Below, one piece after another: positions 53,101 through 60,959 of a stretch of 64,000 nt of DNA (position 1 is the first letter of the stretch; each line of letters opens with the position of its first letter). The translations under genes were made by a program, and so were the position numbers. Source of the DNA: CAIVAT01 sp037137455 (GTDB lineage Bacteria > Bacteroidota > Bacteroidia > Bacteroidales > FEN-979); NCBI GenBank assembly GCA_037137455.1, contig JBAXKG010000008.1:3749-67748 (forward strand), written 5' to 3'. The notes under the pieces are model-generated. The model made no database searches, had not been told where the DNA came from, and saw only the letters and a program-made list of their open reading frames with translations.

Positions 53101-53253
53101 ATTGGCCGCCTTATTGGTAAACGTTATGGCCAGAATATGCCTGAAATCGCCTGGTTCAAGCAAAATCACCTTCAGGTACTCTTTTACAAGTGTGAAGGTT
53201 TTTCCCGAACCAGCAGAAGAACGATAAACAGTGAAGGACTGCGTCTGTTTCAT
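50143..53253 (-). CDS. AddA-like UvrD-type helicase-nuclease
   Basis: The 1036-residue protein is a superfamily 1A helicase with the P-loop RSSAGSGKTFTLVKEYL at residues 11-27, ITFTNKAANEMKER, ILIDEFQDTSVLQW, LDHNFRSK, VMTIHKAKGLQFPLV and LYVAMTRPEERLYIL. The C-terminal 120 residues form a PD-(D/E)XK nuclease (RPDRVVFDG, VTIIDYKSGKR). This is the layout of AddA, the 3'-5' motor of the AddAB complex in double-strand break repair. Its ATG overlaps the tamB stop (ATGA), so it is translated from the tamB message. The matching AddB-like subunit is encoded 2.5 kb further on. Confidence 0.9.
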   Translation of the reverse strand: MKQTQSFTVYRSSAGSGKTFTLVKEYLKVILLEPGDFRHILAITFTNKAANEMKERVLHALGELAKYNKSTDKPIEGTLLQLLVKETGLTTLEIAQTASRALEMILHNYADFAIGTIDSFSHKLIRTFAHDFGLALNFNIELDADELISNSVDLLLDRVGDDQKLTKILVNFLEARLDEEQGWNIDEILSNFAHILLDEEGQTRISKLKNISLEQFQTISATLYIRIREFEQCISKIAKQAAELINDKDIPPDAFFHGASGIGRYFENLAAGRMEKLEPNSYVVTTVEEDKWFSGKALPSARVDIDSIKAVLLDIYENIQTEIAHHKSEYLLRKLLAKTIYPLSVLNEIEKVLNDLKRQNNIVHISEFNARIAAIVMNEPVPFIYERLGEKYRHILIDEFQDTSVLQWMNFIPLIENSLAGGFFNLVVGDGKQAIYRWRSGDVEQFNALPAIPGSDRNDVLSQREESLTRHFEKVSLDHNFRSKTEIVAFNNRFFRVIADRVLTGGKEKIFEGLEQLSDVNKTGGYISLEFLESEKKELNYEEISLARVLSIILEAKRENFMLRDMAILCRSNKNASAIARFLLEQGVDVVSSESLLIANSPKVRFIIAFLRFLFEPPNDIVIAEIGMHLNRSVVGDLKAWESVHDSLVLLPVYDLCEELIRKYNLNNGPDIYLQFFLDAVLKFSVKVSTGAVEFIDWWNKNKKKLSIVVPEGVDAVKVMTIHKAKGLQFPLVILPFAQESRKNTKAYIWVDLDKTVAPGLETAILRSDKEMESTVFKPLFVDEQQKSMLDLVNVLYVAMTRPEERLYILTKFPQKAKDELDSLPLFFDYYLKNEGNWVENQLLYEFGSKVVHFPKVANEEISAIQMVNVISSDWRNKIEIRLRAPEMWEIDQPSGKVQLGKRIHTLLSWIKIAQEVPLALEKGILTGLIEHHDRDNMEKILWSVVTNPLLERFFSDQVKVKTEAEIITPQGSFYRPDRVVFDGDSVTIIDYKSGKRNDRHADQLITYAGYIADMGYKQIERALVYLEPEVQVVNV

Positions 53254-56200
53254 TTCTCCATTTTCTTTTTTGCAGAATGGAACAATTCCCTGAAGGATGT
53301 AAAATCACGTTGGAACTTGATCCCGAAACCCTGTGTATAAGGAGAGTTGTTATTAAGGATGTTCAATGTGTTGGTACGGTTAAAGGCGCGTACCCTCCAT
53401 CTCCGGTTTTTGGTCAGAACATATTCGATATTTATATCACCAACAATGGTGCTTGACTGTTGCATGCTGGAATTTTTATACGAATTCATCCCAAAAGTTC
53501 CGTCAATCAACAGGCGATCATCAAAGAGCTGCGTAGAAATTCCCACATCAAACTCCTGCGACGTGGTACTGGATCCCGGTTTGTAATTTACATTCACATT
53601 AACATTCGATGAAATCTGGGATATCATGCTGTTTATCTGATTGGTGACAAGCGACATGGAGGTTGCTCCCACATCAATTGTGCTGGAGGTTGCTACCACT
53701 GGCTTAAACTGATTGAGAACCATGAGATAAACTACCTGCTCAGTCATGGTGATCGGATTGTTGGTATCAATACTCGTGTAAACCAAGTTCCTGATAGTCT
53801 CTTCCACATTTGGCAGATTTATGGCAAACGACATGTCCGGATTCATCAATTTGCCACCCAGCCTCACAATACATTCTACCGGGATTCGGATACCCTCCTC
53901 TTCCGTGTAGGTTGTAAGTCCTTTCAACGGAGCCTTGGTTTTATAAACGGCGCTGATCGATATATTTGCATCAGTAGCATTTCCGCTCCAACTGATCGTG
54001 CTTCCCTCCTTTATCGACAATGGCAACCTGAGAAGATTCTTAAATTGGAAAAGAAAAAAACCTTTTGAAAGTTTATATGTACCTGATAAAGTGAAAGGAG
54101 TTGTTGGTGTCATCCCCAATAAAAAATTCCCGGTTCCTGATGCCTTCAAATTTCCTAACTGATCTGGAAAAAACACCTCAACTTCAGCATCCTGATTCAC
54201 CCGCAAACCCAGATCTAAGGAAAGTCCGGAGGTATTTACACCCGGCTTCTCCTTTAACATTTCGAGCGAATCCGTCCCTGGATTGACAAAAATTATATAA
54301 TCGTTTTGCCCGACAGATTGAGTCAGGTCAATCGGAATCACCACATGGGTTTTTCCACCATTTGTTGCCTTGACAATAATATTGATATTCTCCGGTGGCC
54401 CTGTAATACTTGCGTTTCCTGAAGCGCGCGCATTTCCATAAAAAACACTGTTTTGTGTACGGGTATTATTAAAGGCGGCAAAATCAACCATTTCAATGTT
54501 CAGCCCCAGCCGAAGGTTGCGAAAATAATTATGCGTGATCTTCCCGTTTAAAACAGCTTTATGCCCCAGGGAATCAAAAAGAGAAATATTTTTGAAAAAG
54601 AATCCATTAGTATCAATGGTCACCACATCGGTGAAAGAATAAGGCACATTGAGATAGTTGATTTTAAATTCTGTCCGCATCATTTTTAACTGACCGGTAA
54701 TCAATAGTTTGTCAAGGCTACCTTTAATTTTTATCTGCCCGGAGGCCATCCCGTTTACTCCCGACATGAAGCTGGAAACAAAAGGTCTCACTGCACGTAA
54801 ATTAAGGTTCATTAAAGCCAGGTCAAAATCGAAATGGGGATTTTTTTTATCTGAAAAATAACTGCCGGTAAGTGAAAAGGGAATGTTTGTCACAATATTT
54901 TCGGTATGACTGCTTTGCGATTTTACATCGAACCTTGAAGCTTCTGCATCAAACAAAATATTGAAAGTCGCATCGCCCAACTCCTCCTTATTGAATTTCA
55001 ACTTATCGATTCGCAGATCTGACAGTACAGTGATATTTGTGTATGGTTTCGCTAATCTGACCCGTCCGCTCAGAATTCCATCTACATCAATCTGTTCACT
55101 GCCAATTAACTGATCCAACTTTGATATATCGACCTTGTTAAAATCAATTTTAAGCGTATCTGAGTTGGATCTCGACAGCGTTCCATTTACCTTGAGGTAC
55201 TGATCCTCTGAATTAAAATCTAATTTGGAAAACCTTACCGATGATGTATCAATACTGACAAAATTTTCAGGATTAACTGTCCAGTATTTTTCATTCAGGA
55301 ATACATTGAATTGTTTAATTTTCAATTTTATTACCGGACTATCCCTGAAACTGGCAAATCCATCAAATTCACTGGATTTTGAATTCCCGTACCAGTTTAC
55401 CTTATATAGAACACTGTCTTGCCTTAAATTTGAAACCAGCTGAAATGAATCAATTTTTACCTCAAGAGAATCCTTTTTATCCGCCCGCTTGAAGTAAACA
55501 TGAGCCGCACCGGATTTTATTGATAAATCTTTCTTTTTGTTCTCAGCGTCAAGATACCAATCGCTCAATTCGATATCATTGATAAAAAGCGCCGGGGAAC
55601 TCCCTTTCATTACAAGTGATCCCTTTTCCTCGTTATAATAACCATGGAATGTGGATTTGGGCGCTATCCGAACAAAAGGGAGGAATAAATTAGTGACTTC
55701 ATCTGAATTCCTGAACCGCACTTCATAGTTCATCTTTTGGTTCGTTTGTAACTGGCTAAGGGCAATTAATGAATCATTCATGTTAAACGAAGCCAGGTAA
55801 TTTTGAATAAAGGTGCTTAGCGATGGCACCAGCGCTTTGAACGAAAAGGCGCCGGTTATGTCGGCATCCACAAAATCGGACTGCAGATGGTAACTTTTCC
55901 CGTAAGCTGTATCCTGCCTGGTCAGCAGCGAAAGGTGATCCATCGTAATCAACTTATTTCCTTCGGAGTATACAGTACTATCGATAAGGATGGAACCGTC
56001 AATGTTATCCAGATTAGTTCCCTGGAAATTTACCTTCAGGCTCGTGGTCAGATTTTCCAAAGAATCGCGTTTAAGCAAATGCAAATCAAACAACCTGGCA
56101 TGATTTACCTTAGCCTTAAAATCAAAATCCGGCAATGAATCTGCCATATCAATCAATCCGTTGAAATCGAGGTGCAAGCCTGGATCATCAATATTTAAGA

Positions 56201-57668
56201 GTCCCGAAAATTTCTTCTCAGCCAGTGATCCGGAAATATCCAGGTTTGTATAATTATAATTGTTCAGGAAAACCGAATCGATGCGAAGATTCATTTTTAA
56301 ATCGGCATTGCTCAGTTTAAAACCTTGTCCGTTAACATCGGCCCGGAAAGTAATAATTCCAATGTATTTCTCGTTGCCGGTCAGCTTGCCAATATCGAAT
56401 GAACCAACATCAAGCTGGCCATTATAACCAATAGGCGAGCTCCCCTTCGGCTTTTTCAGGGAAAGATCGGTACTTATGTTGCCCAGGTTAGTATTGAAAT
56501 GCGCTTTCGCTACGAAGTCATTGTAAAAACCGGTAAAAATACCTTTAAGGCTTATCACGCCTATGTTTGCAAGCATTCCAGGCAATTCTAAACGACGTAT
56601 ATCGCCCGGAATAAGCAGGGATTCAATATCCTCCTTATTTGTATTCATAGCCTTGACATTCAGGTCGATAAATGTCTCTTCAACATCTGGCAATCCAATT
56701 GCGCTGATATTTCCGTAAAAAAAGGTATTCTTTCCAAAAGCGAACCGAAAATCGCGGGCTTTGAAATTGCTTACCGTTCCTTTGATATTTCCGGAAAGGC
56801 GTATCCGGTCTTTCATTACCAGCAATTCCGGTGCAAAATAACCTATATCCTGCAGGTCGAGGTACGAAGGATCAATCTTTGCCTGTATAGTCACTTTGTT
56901 CAAAAAATCGTTGTAGGCTGCCCATTGATCGTACAAAAAATCAAATGTTAACGAAAGATCCGAGTGATCGGTCAGTATTTTAAGATTATGTGCCTTTAAA
57001 AACCTGGGGCCAACCTGAAATTCGCCACTGAGATTGTGAAGCACAATACCGCTGCGCTCTTTGGCTGACAAATATTTGATATTTGCATCAATTGTATCCG
57101 CATCGAACAAAATGTCGGTAACATCAAGATTTATTTCCGAAACATCAATGTTGGTATAATCCATCCCTTCGGGAGTTGGTGGCTCATTGTCATCCTGCAA
57201 ATGAAATCTTGTTTCCCTCAGGCTAACTGCTGATACTGAAATTTTCCATTGAGGTGACGGGGTCGTATCACTTTTAATTGTTGTATCGGATGAAGCAAAA
57301 TGATCGATGATAAACTGAAAGTTAAGAACACTATCTCCTCTATGGGTAATCAATTGAATATTTCCCTTCTCGATAAACACTTTGCTGATGTTCAGCTTGT
57401 GTTTCTTCAATGAAAAAGCTCCTGGTTTTACCCCAAGTGCGTTAGCTGAAAAAAGGATCTCCTTTTGACGATCAAGGATCGAAATTCCTTCGACAAGCAG
57501 TCCATGTTCGATCGAAAAATCAAACCCGCTTATCCTGATTTCTGTTTTCAGTTCCTTCGAAAAATAGTCAACGGCGAGTCGTACCATCAATTTTTGTACT
57601 GCCTCACTTCTGAAAATCAGATAAAAGGTCAGGAGCAGCGAAAAAATCACTGTGACGATGTAAATCAA
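53250..57668 (-). CDS. tamB: Translocation and assembly module protein TamB-like
   Basis: The 1472-residue protein has one N-terminal membrane anchor (YIVTVIFSLLLTFYLIF). A very long beta-rich periplasmic region follows, and the C-terminal TamB (DUF490) domain spans the last 350 or so residues (LSGTYKLSKGFFLFQF, QVVYLMVLNQFK, NRRWRVRAFNRTNTLNI, YTQGFGIKFQRDF). TamB-like proteins bridge the inner and outer membranes, help assemble outer-membrane proteins and carry phospholipids. No ATG is in frame before residue 100 or so, and the likely start is the TTG at 57668. That TTG follows a run without ATG in the tamB-tsaD spacer. The gene is divergent from tsaD, and its stop overlaps the addA start. 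Confidence 0.9.
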   Translation of the reverse strand: MIYIVTVIFSLLLTFYLIFRSEAVQKLMVRLAVDYFSKELKTEIRISGFDFSIEHGLLVEGISILDRQKEILFSANALGVKPGAFSLKKHKLNISKVFIEKGNIQLITHRGDSVLNFQFIIDHFASSDTTIKSDTTPSPQWKISVSAVSLRETRFHLQDDNEPPTPEGMDYTNIDVSEINLDVTDILFDADTIDANIKYLSAKERSGIVLHNLSGEFQVGPRFLKAHNLKILTDHSDLSLTFDFLYDQWAAYNDFLNKVTIQAKIDPSYLDLQDIGYFAPELLVMKDRIRLSGNIKGTVSNFKARDFRFAFGKNTFFYGNISAIGLPDVEETFIDLNVKAMNTNKEDIESLLIPGDIRRLELPGMLANIGVISLKGIFTGFYNDFVAKAHFNTNLGNISTDLSLKKPKGSSPIGYNGQLDVGSFDIGKLTGNEKYIGIITFRADVNGQGFKLSNADLKMNLRIDSVFLNNYNYTNLDISGSLAEKKFSGLLNIDDPGLHLDFNGLIDMADSLPDFDFKAKVNHARLFDLHLLKRDSLENLTTSLKVNFQGTNLDNIDGSILIDSTVYSEGNKLITMDHLSLLTRQDTAYGKSYHLQSDFVDADITGAFSFKALVPSLSTFIQNYLASFNMNDSLIALSQLQTNQKMNYEVRFRNSDEVTNLFLPFVRIAPKSTFHGYYNEEKGSLVMKGSSPALFINDIELSDWYLDAENKKKDLSIKSGAAHVYFKRADKKDSLEVKIDSFQLVSNLRQDSVLYKVNWYGNSKSSEFDGFASFRDSPVIKLKIKQFNVFLNEKYWTVNPENFVSIDTSSVRFSKLDFNSEDQYLKVNGTLSRSNSDTLKIDFNKVDISKLDQLIGSEQIDVDGILSGRVRLAKPYTNITVLSDLRIDKLKFNKEELGDATFNILFDAEASRFDVKSQSSHTENIVTNIPFSLTGSYFSDKKNPHFDFDLALMNLNLRAVRPFVSSFMSGVNGMASGQIKIKGSLDKLLITGQLKMMRTEFKINYLNVPYSFTDVVTIDTNGFFFKNISLFDSLGHKAVLNGKITHNYFRNLRLGLNIEMVDFAAFNNTRTQNSVFYGNARASGNASITGPPENINIIVKATNGGKTHVVIPIDLTQSVGQNDYIIFVNPGTDSLEMLKEKPGVNTSGLSLDLGLRVNQDAEVEVFFPDQLGNLKASGTGNFLLGMTPTTPFTLSGTYKLSKGFFLFQFKNLLRLPLSIKEGSTISWSGNATDANISISAVYKTKAPLKGLTTYTEEEGIRIPVECIVRLGGKLMNPDMSFAINLPNVEETIRNLVYTSIDTNNPITMTEQVVYLMVLNQFKPVVATSSTIDVGATSMSLVTNQINSMISQISSNVNVNVNYKPGSSTTSQEFDVGISTQLFDDRLLIDGTFGMNSYKNSSMQQSSTIVGDINIEYVLTKNRRWRVRAFNRTNTLNILNNNSPYTQGFGIKFQRDFTSFRELFHSAKKKMEK

Positions 57669-57708
57669 TATTTTTGAGCCTGTTTTTATGGTAATTTCGC
57701 TTTTAATT

Positions 57709-58746
57709 ATGCAAACCTACATCCTCGGTATTGAATCTTCATGTGATGACACGGCAGCGGCTGTTATTAAGGATGATGTCATCCTTTCGAATGTCACTGC
57801 CGGCCAGGATGTTCATAAAAACTACGGGGGTGTAGTTCCCGAATTGGCTTCGCGCGCGCATCAACAAAACATAATCCCGGTAATTGAAACTGCCATCCAA
57901 AAGGCAAATATAGGTAAAAATCAACTTTCTGCCATCGCATTTACAAGGGGGCCGGGGCTGCTGGGATCGCTTCTTGTCGGAACATCCTTTGCCAAGGCTT
58001 TCTCGCTTGGGCTAAACATCCCGCTTATTGAAGTGGATCACCTGCAAGCCCATATCCTGAGCCATTTTATCAGGAATACAGGTAAAACAAATCCCATCCC
58101 GAAATTTCCCTTTCTGTGTCTTACAGTTTCAGGTGGCCATACGCAATTCGTTTTGATCCGCGATTATTTTGAAATGGAGGTCATCGGTCAGACCATTGAT
58201 GATGCAGCTGGTGAAACATTTGATAAAGCTGCCAAGATTATGGGACTTCCCTATCCGGGCGGTCCAATGATCGACAAACTGGCGCAGCTGGGAGATCCGA
58301 TGAGGTTTGCATTTTCCAAACCCAAAATGCCGGGACTTGATTTCAGTTTCAGCGGACTAAAAACCTCGTTTCTCTATTTTCTTCGGGATGAATTAAAAAA
58401 AGATCACGATTTCATCGAAAAAAACAAATTTGATCTCTGTGCATCCATTCAGGCTGCCATTGTCGAAATGCTAATTCTGAAACTGACCACCGCCATGGAT
58501 CAGACCCGCGACATGCATCCCTCATCAGGTTGGCTTGATGTGGCAATTGCCGGGGGCGTTTCTGCCAATTCAGGACTACGAAAAGCGCTGGAAAATGCCC
58601 GCGACAAATTCGGATGGAATATCTTCATCCCTCCAACTCAATATTCAACTGATAATGCAGCCATGATTGCTATTGCCGGATATTTTAAATTTTTGAGAGG
58701 GGAGTTCGGGAGCCAGTCTGCCATTCCATATGCAAGAGCAAGGTGA
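57709..58746 (+). CDS. tsaD: tRNA N6-adenosine threonylcarbamoyltransferase TsaD
   Basis: TsaD transfers the threonylcarbamoyl group to A37 of ANN-decoding tRNAs with TsaB and TsaE. The 345-residue protein has the ASKHA-fold opening ILGIESSCDDTAAAVIKDD, the metal-binding histidines in VDHLQAHILSHF, LTVSGGHTQFVLI, DDAAGETFDKAAKIMGLPYP and the C-terminal VAIAGGVSANSGLRKAL and STDNAAMIAI. The start at 57709 (MQTYILGIES) fits homologues. A weak TAATTTCG box lies 10 bases upstream. Its tRNA substrates include the tRNA-Arg(UCU) class, which reads ANN codons and is encoded at the end of this window. Confidence 0.96.
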   Translation: MQTYILGIESSCDDTAAAVIKDDVILSNVTAGQDVHKNYGGVVPELASRAHQQNIIPVIETAIQKANIGKNQLSAIAFTRGPGLLGSLLVGTSFAKAFSLGLNIPLIEVDHLQAHILSHFIRNTGKTNPIPKFPFLCLTVSGGHTQFVLIRDYFEMEVIGQTIDDAAGETFDKAAKIMGLPYPGGPMIDKLAQLGDPMRFAFSKPKMPGLDFSFSGLKTSFLYFLRDELKKDHDFIEKNKFDLCASIQAAIVEMLILKLTTAMDQTRDMHPSSGWLDVAIAGGVSANSGLRKALENARDKFGWNIFIPPTQYSTDNAAMIAIAGYFKFLRGEFGSQSAIPYARAR

Positions 58747-58756
58747 AAGTCATGGG

Positions 58757-59617
58757 TCATTTGCTTCCCAATATTTCAAACCTGTCGTCATAAGCTGACG
58801 AGAAGGATTTCTTGTTGCGGTTGTAATGATAATAATCCATCATCCTCATGCCTTCAGGTAAATTTTTGGCGATATACTGATTCATAAAGTAATCGTATAA
58901 ATATCCTGCATGCTTTTTACCGAGATATGTAGCCATTTCGTACACATCGTTGGTTTTCAGGGAATCGATGGTATATTTATAACGTACAGTTGAAGAAAAC
59001 GGGTCATTAAAAAACCGTCCATTAAACGAATCATAAGCAGTGTGCGAAGAATAGAGTACCATTTTTTTTGCATTCTCAGTATTGGCCTTTCTGAGTTCAA
59101 ACCAACAACTGAAATCCACGGCATTGAGTTCGAATTTCTTGTAATAAGTCGAATCCATGTACTCATCCTCATCGAGCAGCGGATAAAAATATTCATCAAC
59201 CTGTATCTGCGGGATATCAAGAATATAGGACTGGGGTTTACCGGTCATGAATGAATCGATGGCATCGACCAGGTAAACATTGAACCCAAATTCTCTCATT
59301 TCGTTGATAAATTGGTTCATGTATGTTTCAAGCAGCACGCTGTCATTGAGTTGCTGCACAAACTGACTGTTGACCCACAACGCAGAATCCTGCTGATCTG
59401 ATGAAAGCGAGTCAAATCCTTCTATAATTTCGCCTTTATGGTTGTACTTATATACCAGATCAGGTGGATTCACCAGCAGGTTCAGCATGTGTTGCGATTC
59501 AATAAAGTTATTGGCTATTTTACGTTCAGGAAGGCAGGATTGAAGGCAAAGCAGGATTGCTGCAATTCCCATTGTCAAAAATAGTGATCGAAATCCGGAT
59601 TTCACGATTGTTGCCAA
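58757..59617 (-). CDS. Conserved-looking lipoprotein of unknown function
   Basis: I do not recognise a named family for this 286-residue protein. It has a lipoprotein signal: basic N-region (VKSGFRS), hydrophobic core (LFLTMGIAAILLCLQ) and lipobox LQSC at about residue 28. The mature part is rich in Tyr, Asp and Asn, with segments such as PPDLVYKYNHKGE, YFYPLLDEDEYMDSTYY and YDYFMNQYIAKNLP. No repeats or catalytic motifs are obvious. The frame has no ATG before residue 16, and a start at the TTG (59617) is favoured because it keeps the basic N-region, with a -7 box 32 bases upstream. It converges on tsaD and follows fprA. Confidence 0.75.
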   Translation of the reverse strand: MATIVKSGFRSLFLTMGIAAILLCLQSCLPERKIANNFIESQHMLNLLVNPPDLVYKYNHKGEIIEGFDSLSSDQQDSALWVNSQFVQQLNDSVLLETYMNQFINEMREFGFNVYLVDAIDSFMTGKPQSYILDIPQIQVDEYFYPLLDEDEYMDSTYYKKFELNAVDFSCWFELRKANTENAKKMVLYSSHTAYDSFNGRFFNDPFSSTVRYKYTIDSLKTNDVYEMATYLGKKHAGYLYDYFMNQYIAKNLPEGMRMMDYYHYNRNKKSFSSAYDDRFEILGSK

Positions 59618-59648
59618 ATCTATATTAACAATGATAACTTTGAATTTA

Positions 59649-59656
59649 CAAATTTA
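59649..59656 (-). promoter_or_regulatory. -7 box (TAAATTTG) for the 59-kb lipoprotein
   Basis: TAAATTTG on the minus strand starts four bases after the fprA stop and predicts transcription near 59643. A second match (TAGATTTG, 59622-59615) overlaps the proposed TTG start and would leave almost no leader. Confidence 0.45.
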
Positions 59657-59659
59657 GTA

Positions 59660-60865
59660 TCAAACTCCCTGCAACAGTTTTTGTCCGAACTGTCGACCAT
59701 ATTCGATACATTTATCCTTTACATCTTTGTGAGGTGTAAATTTGACCATTAATCCATCATCAGTTACCCTGAGCTTCAGATTGCTCATGACGGAGTTCAT
59801 AATTTTGATCCCTTCGCCGCTCCAACCATATGAGCCGAAAGCCGCAGCAAGTTTATTGCGGTCACGAATCGGATTTATGAGCGCAAAGACCTGATAAACA
59901 GGCAAAAGTATATTCTGACTGAAAGTGGGGCATCCCAACACAATGGCCGATGCCTGTATGAGCTTTTGTTCAATCACCGACAGATCCATCTTCTCGATAT
60001 CACAAAGATCCACCTCAATATCACCAGCCATTTTAATGCCCTTTGCGATAAGGTCCGCGATAATCCCGGTATTCATATATGCCGACACATAACCTATAAA
60101 GACACGGTTCGGCTTTTGATCATTCACCGCTTCAAGGGCATACTGCCCGGAAAGGTCAACATACTTTTTCCAATTCTTCCTTAAAACTGCGCCATGTCCG
60201 GGACAAATGACTGAAATATCAAGCGGGCGAATACGATCAATGGCTTGCAACATAAACCTGCTGTAAGGTCTCATTATCACGTTGAAATAATAACGGAAGG
60301 CATCATCAAAATCGCCGATTACATCATCGAATACGCCATCATGGCAATAATGCTCACCAAAAATATCGCAGGTGAACAATATCTTATCTTCCCGAAGGTA
60401 TGTCATGATAGAATCAGGCCAATGAAGGTTTGCAGCAGCGATGAATTGCAGCGTTTTATTTCCCAGGTCTAGCGTTTGTCCATCTTTGACGATCAGGTGC
60501 GGAAATTCGAAACCAAGCAAATCTCTTAAGTACCTTATTGCATTTCCACTTCCTACAACCTTGGCGTGAGGCGCTATCTCCAGTAACCGGGCAACACATC
60601 CCGAGTGGTCGGGTTCAGTGTGGTTAACAATAACGTACTCAATTTCAACAGGATTCACCAGCATTTTCAGCTTCGCTAAATATGTTTCCCAAAATTTTTC
60701 CTTTACGGTTTCCACCACGGTCTTTTTCACCGCGTTTATAAAATAGGAATTGTAGGTAGTGCCATATTTCGTTTCCATTACCACATCAAACGTGACAATG
60801 TCACGATCAAGAACCCCGATCCAACTGACATCGCCGGTAACCTGTAAAACTTTATTGTCAACCAT
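59660..60865 (-). CDS. fprA: Flavodiiron protein (FprA / rubredoxin:oxygen oxidoreductase type)
   Basis: The 401-residue protein combines a metallo-beta-lactamase-like di-iron domain (residues 1-250) with a flavodoxin domain (residues of about 255-395). Di-iron ligands appear in VNHTEPDHSGCVARL (HxExDH), NLHWPDSI, CDIFGEHY and CPGHGAVL. The flavodoxin part begins FIGYVSAYMNTGIIADL and has SYGWSGEGIK. Such enzymes reduce O2 to water, or NO to N2O, and protect anaerobes, using electrons from rubredoxin or F420H2-type donors. No rubredoxin gene is adjacent. A five-unit octamer repeat lies about 50 bases upstream of the start codon. Confidence 0.94.
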   Translation of the reverse strand: MVDNKVLQVTGDVSWIGVLDRDIVTFDVVMETKYGTTYNSYFINAVKKTVVETVKEKFWETYLAKLKMLVNPVEIEYVIVNHTEPDHSGCVARLLEIAPHAKVVGSGNAIRYLRDLLGFEFPHLIVKDGQTLDLGNKTLQFIAAANLHWPDSIMTYLREDKILFTCDIFGEHYCHDGVFDDVIGDFDDAFRYYFNVIMRPYSRFMLQAIDRIRPLDISVICPGHGAVLRKNWKKYVDLSGQYALEAVNDQKPNRVFIGYVSAYMNTGIIADLIAKGIKMAGDIEVDLCDIEKMDLSVIEQKLIQASAIVLGCPTFSQNILLPVYQVFALINPIRDRNKLAAAFGSYGWSGEGIKIMNSVMSNLKLRVTDDGLMVKFTPHKDVKDKCIEYGRQFGQKLLQGV

Positions 60866-60914
60866 TTTCTATAAATTCAATTTGGAAAATATTAATTTGG
60901 ATTTCGGATTTTAA

Positions 60915-60954
60915 ATTCAATCATTCAATCATTCAATCATTCAATAATTCAATA
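60915..60954. repeat. Five tandem ATTCAAT(C/A) octamers between parC and fprA
   Basis: Units at 60915, 60923 and 60931 read ATTCAATC, and those at 60939 and 60947 read ATTCAATA. The second form is the same octamer, in a shifted register, as the array that precedes rlmD at 13021-13060. Confidence 0.9.
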
Positions 60955-60959
60955 TATCC

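Noticed and set aside
44737..53253. AddAB-like proteins as a phage-defence island
   Set aside because: Both match housekeeping break-repair subunits with helicase and nuclease motifs, and no toxin, methylase or other defence gene accompanies them.
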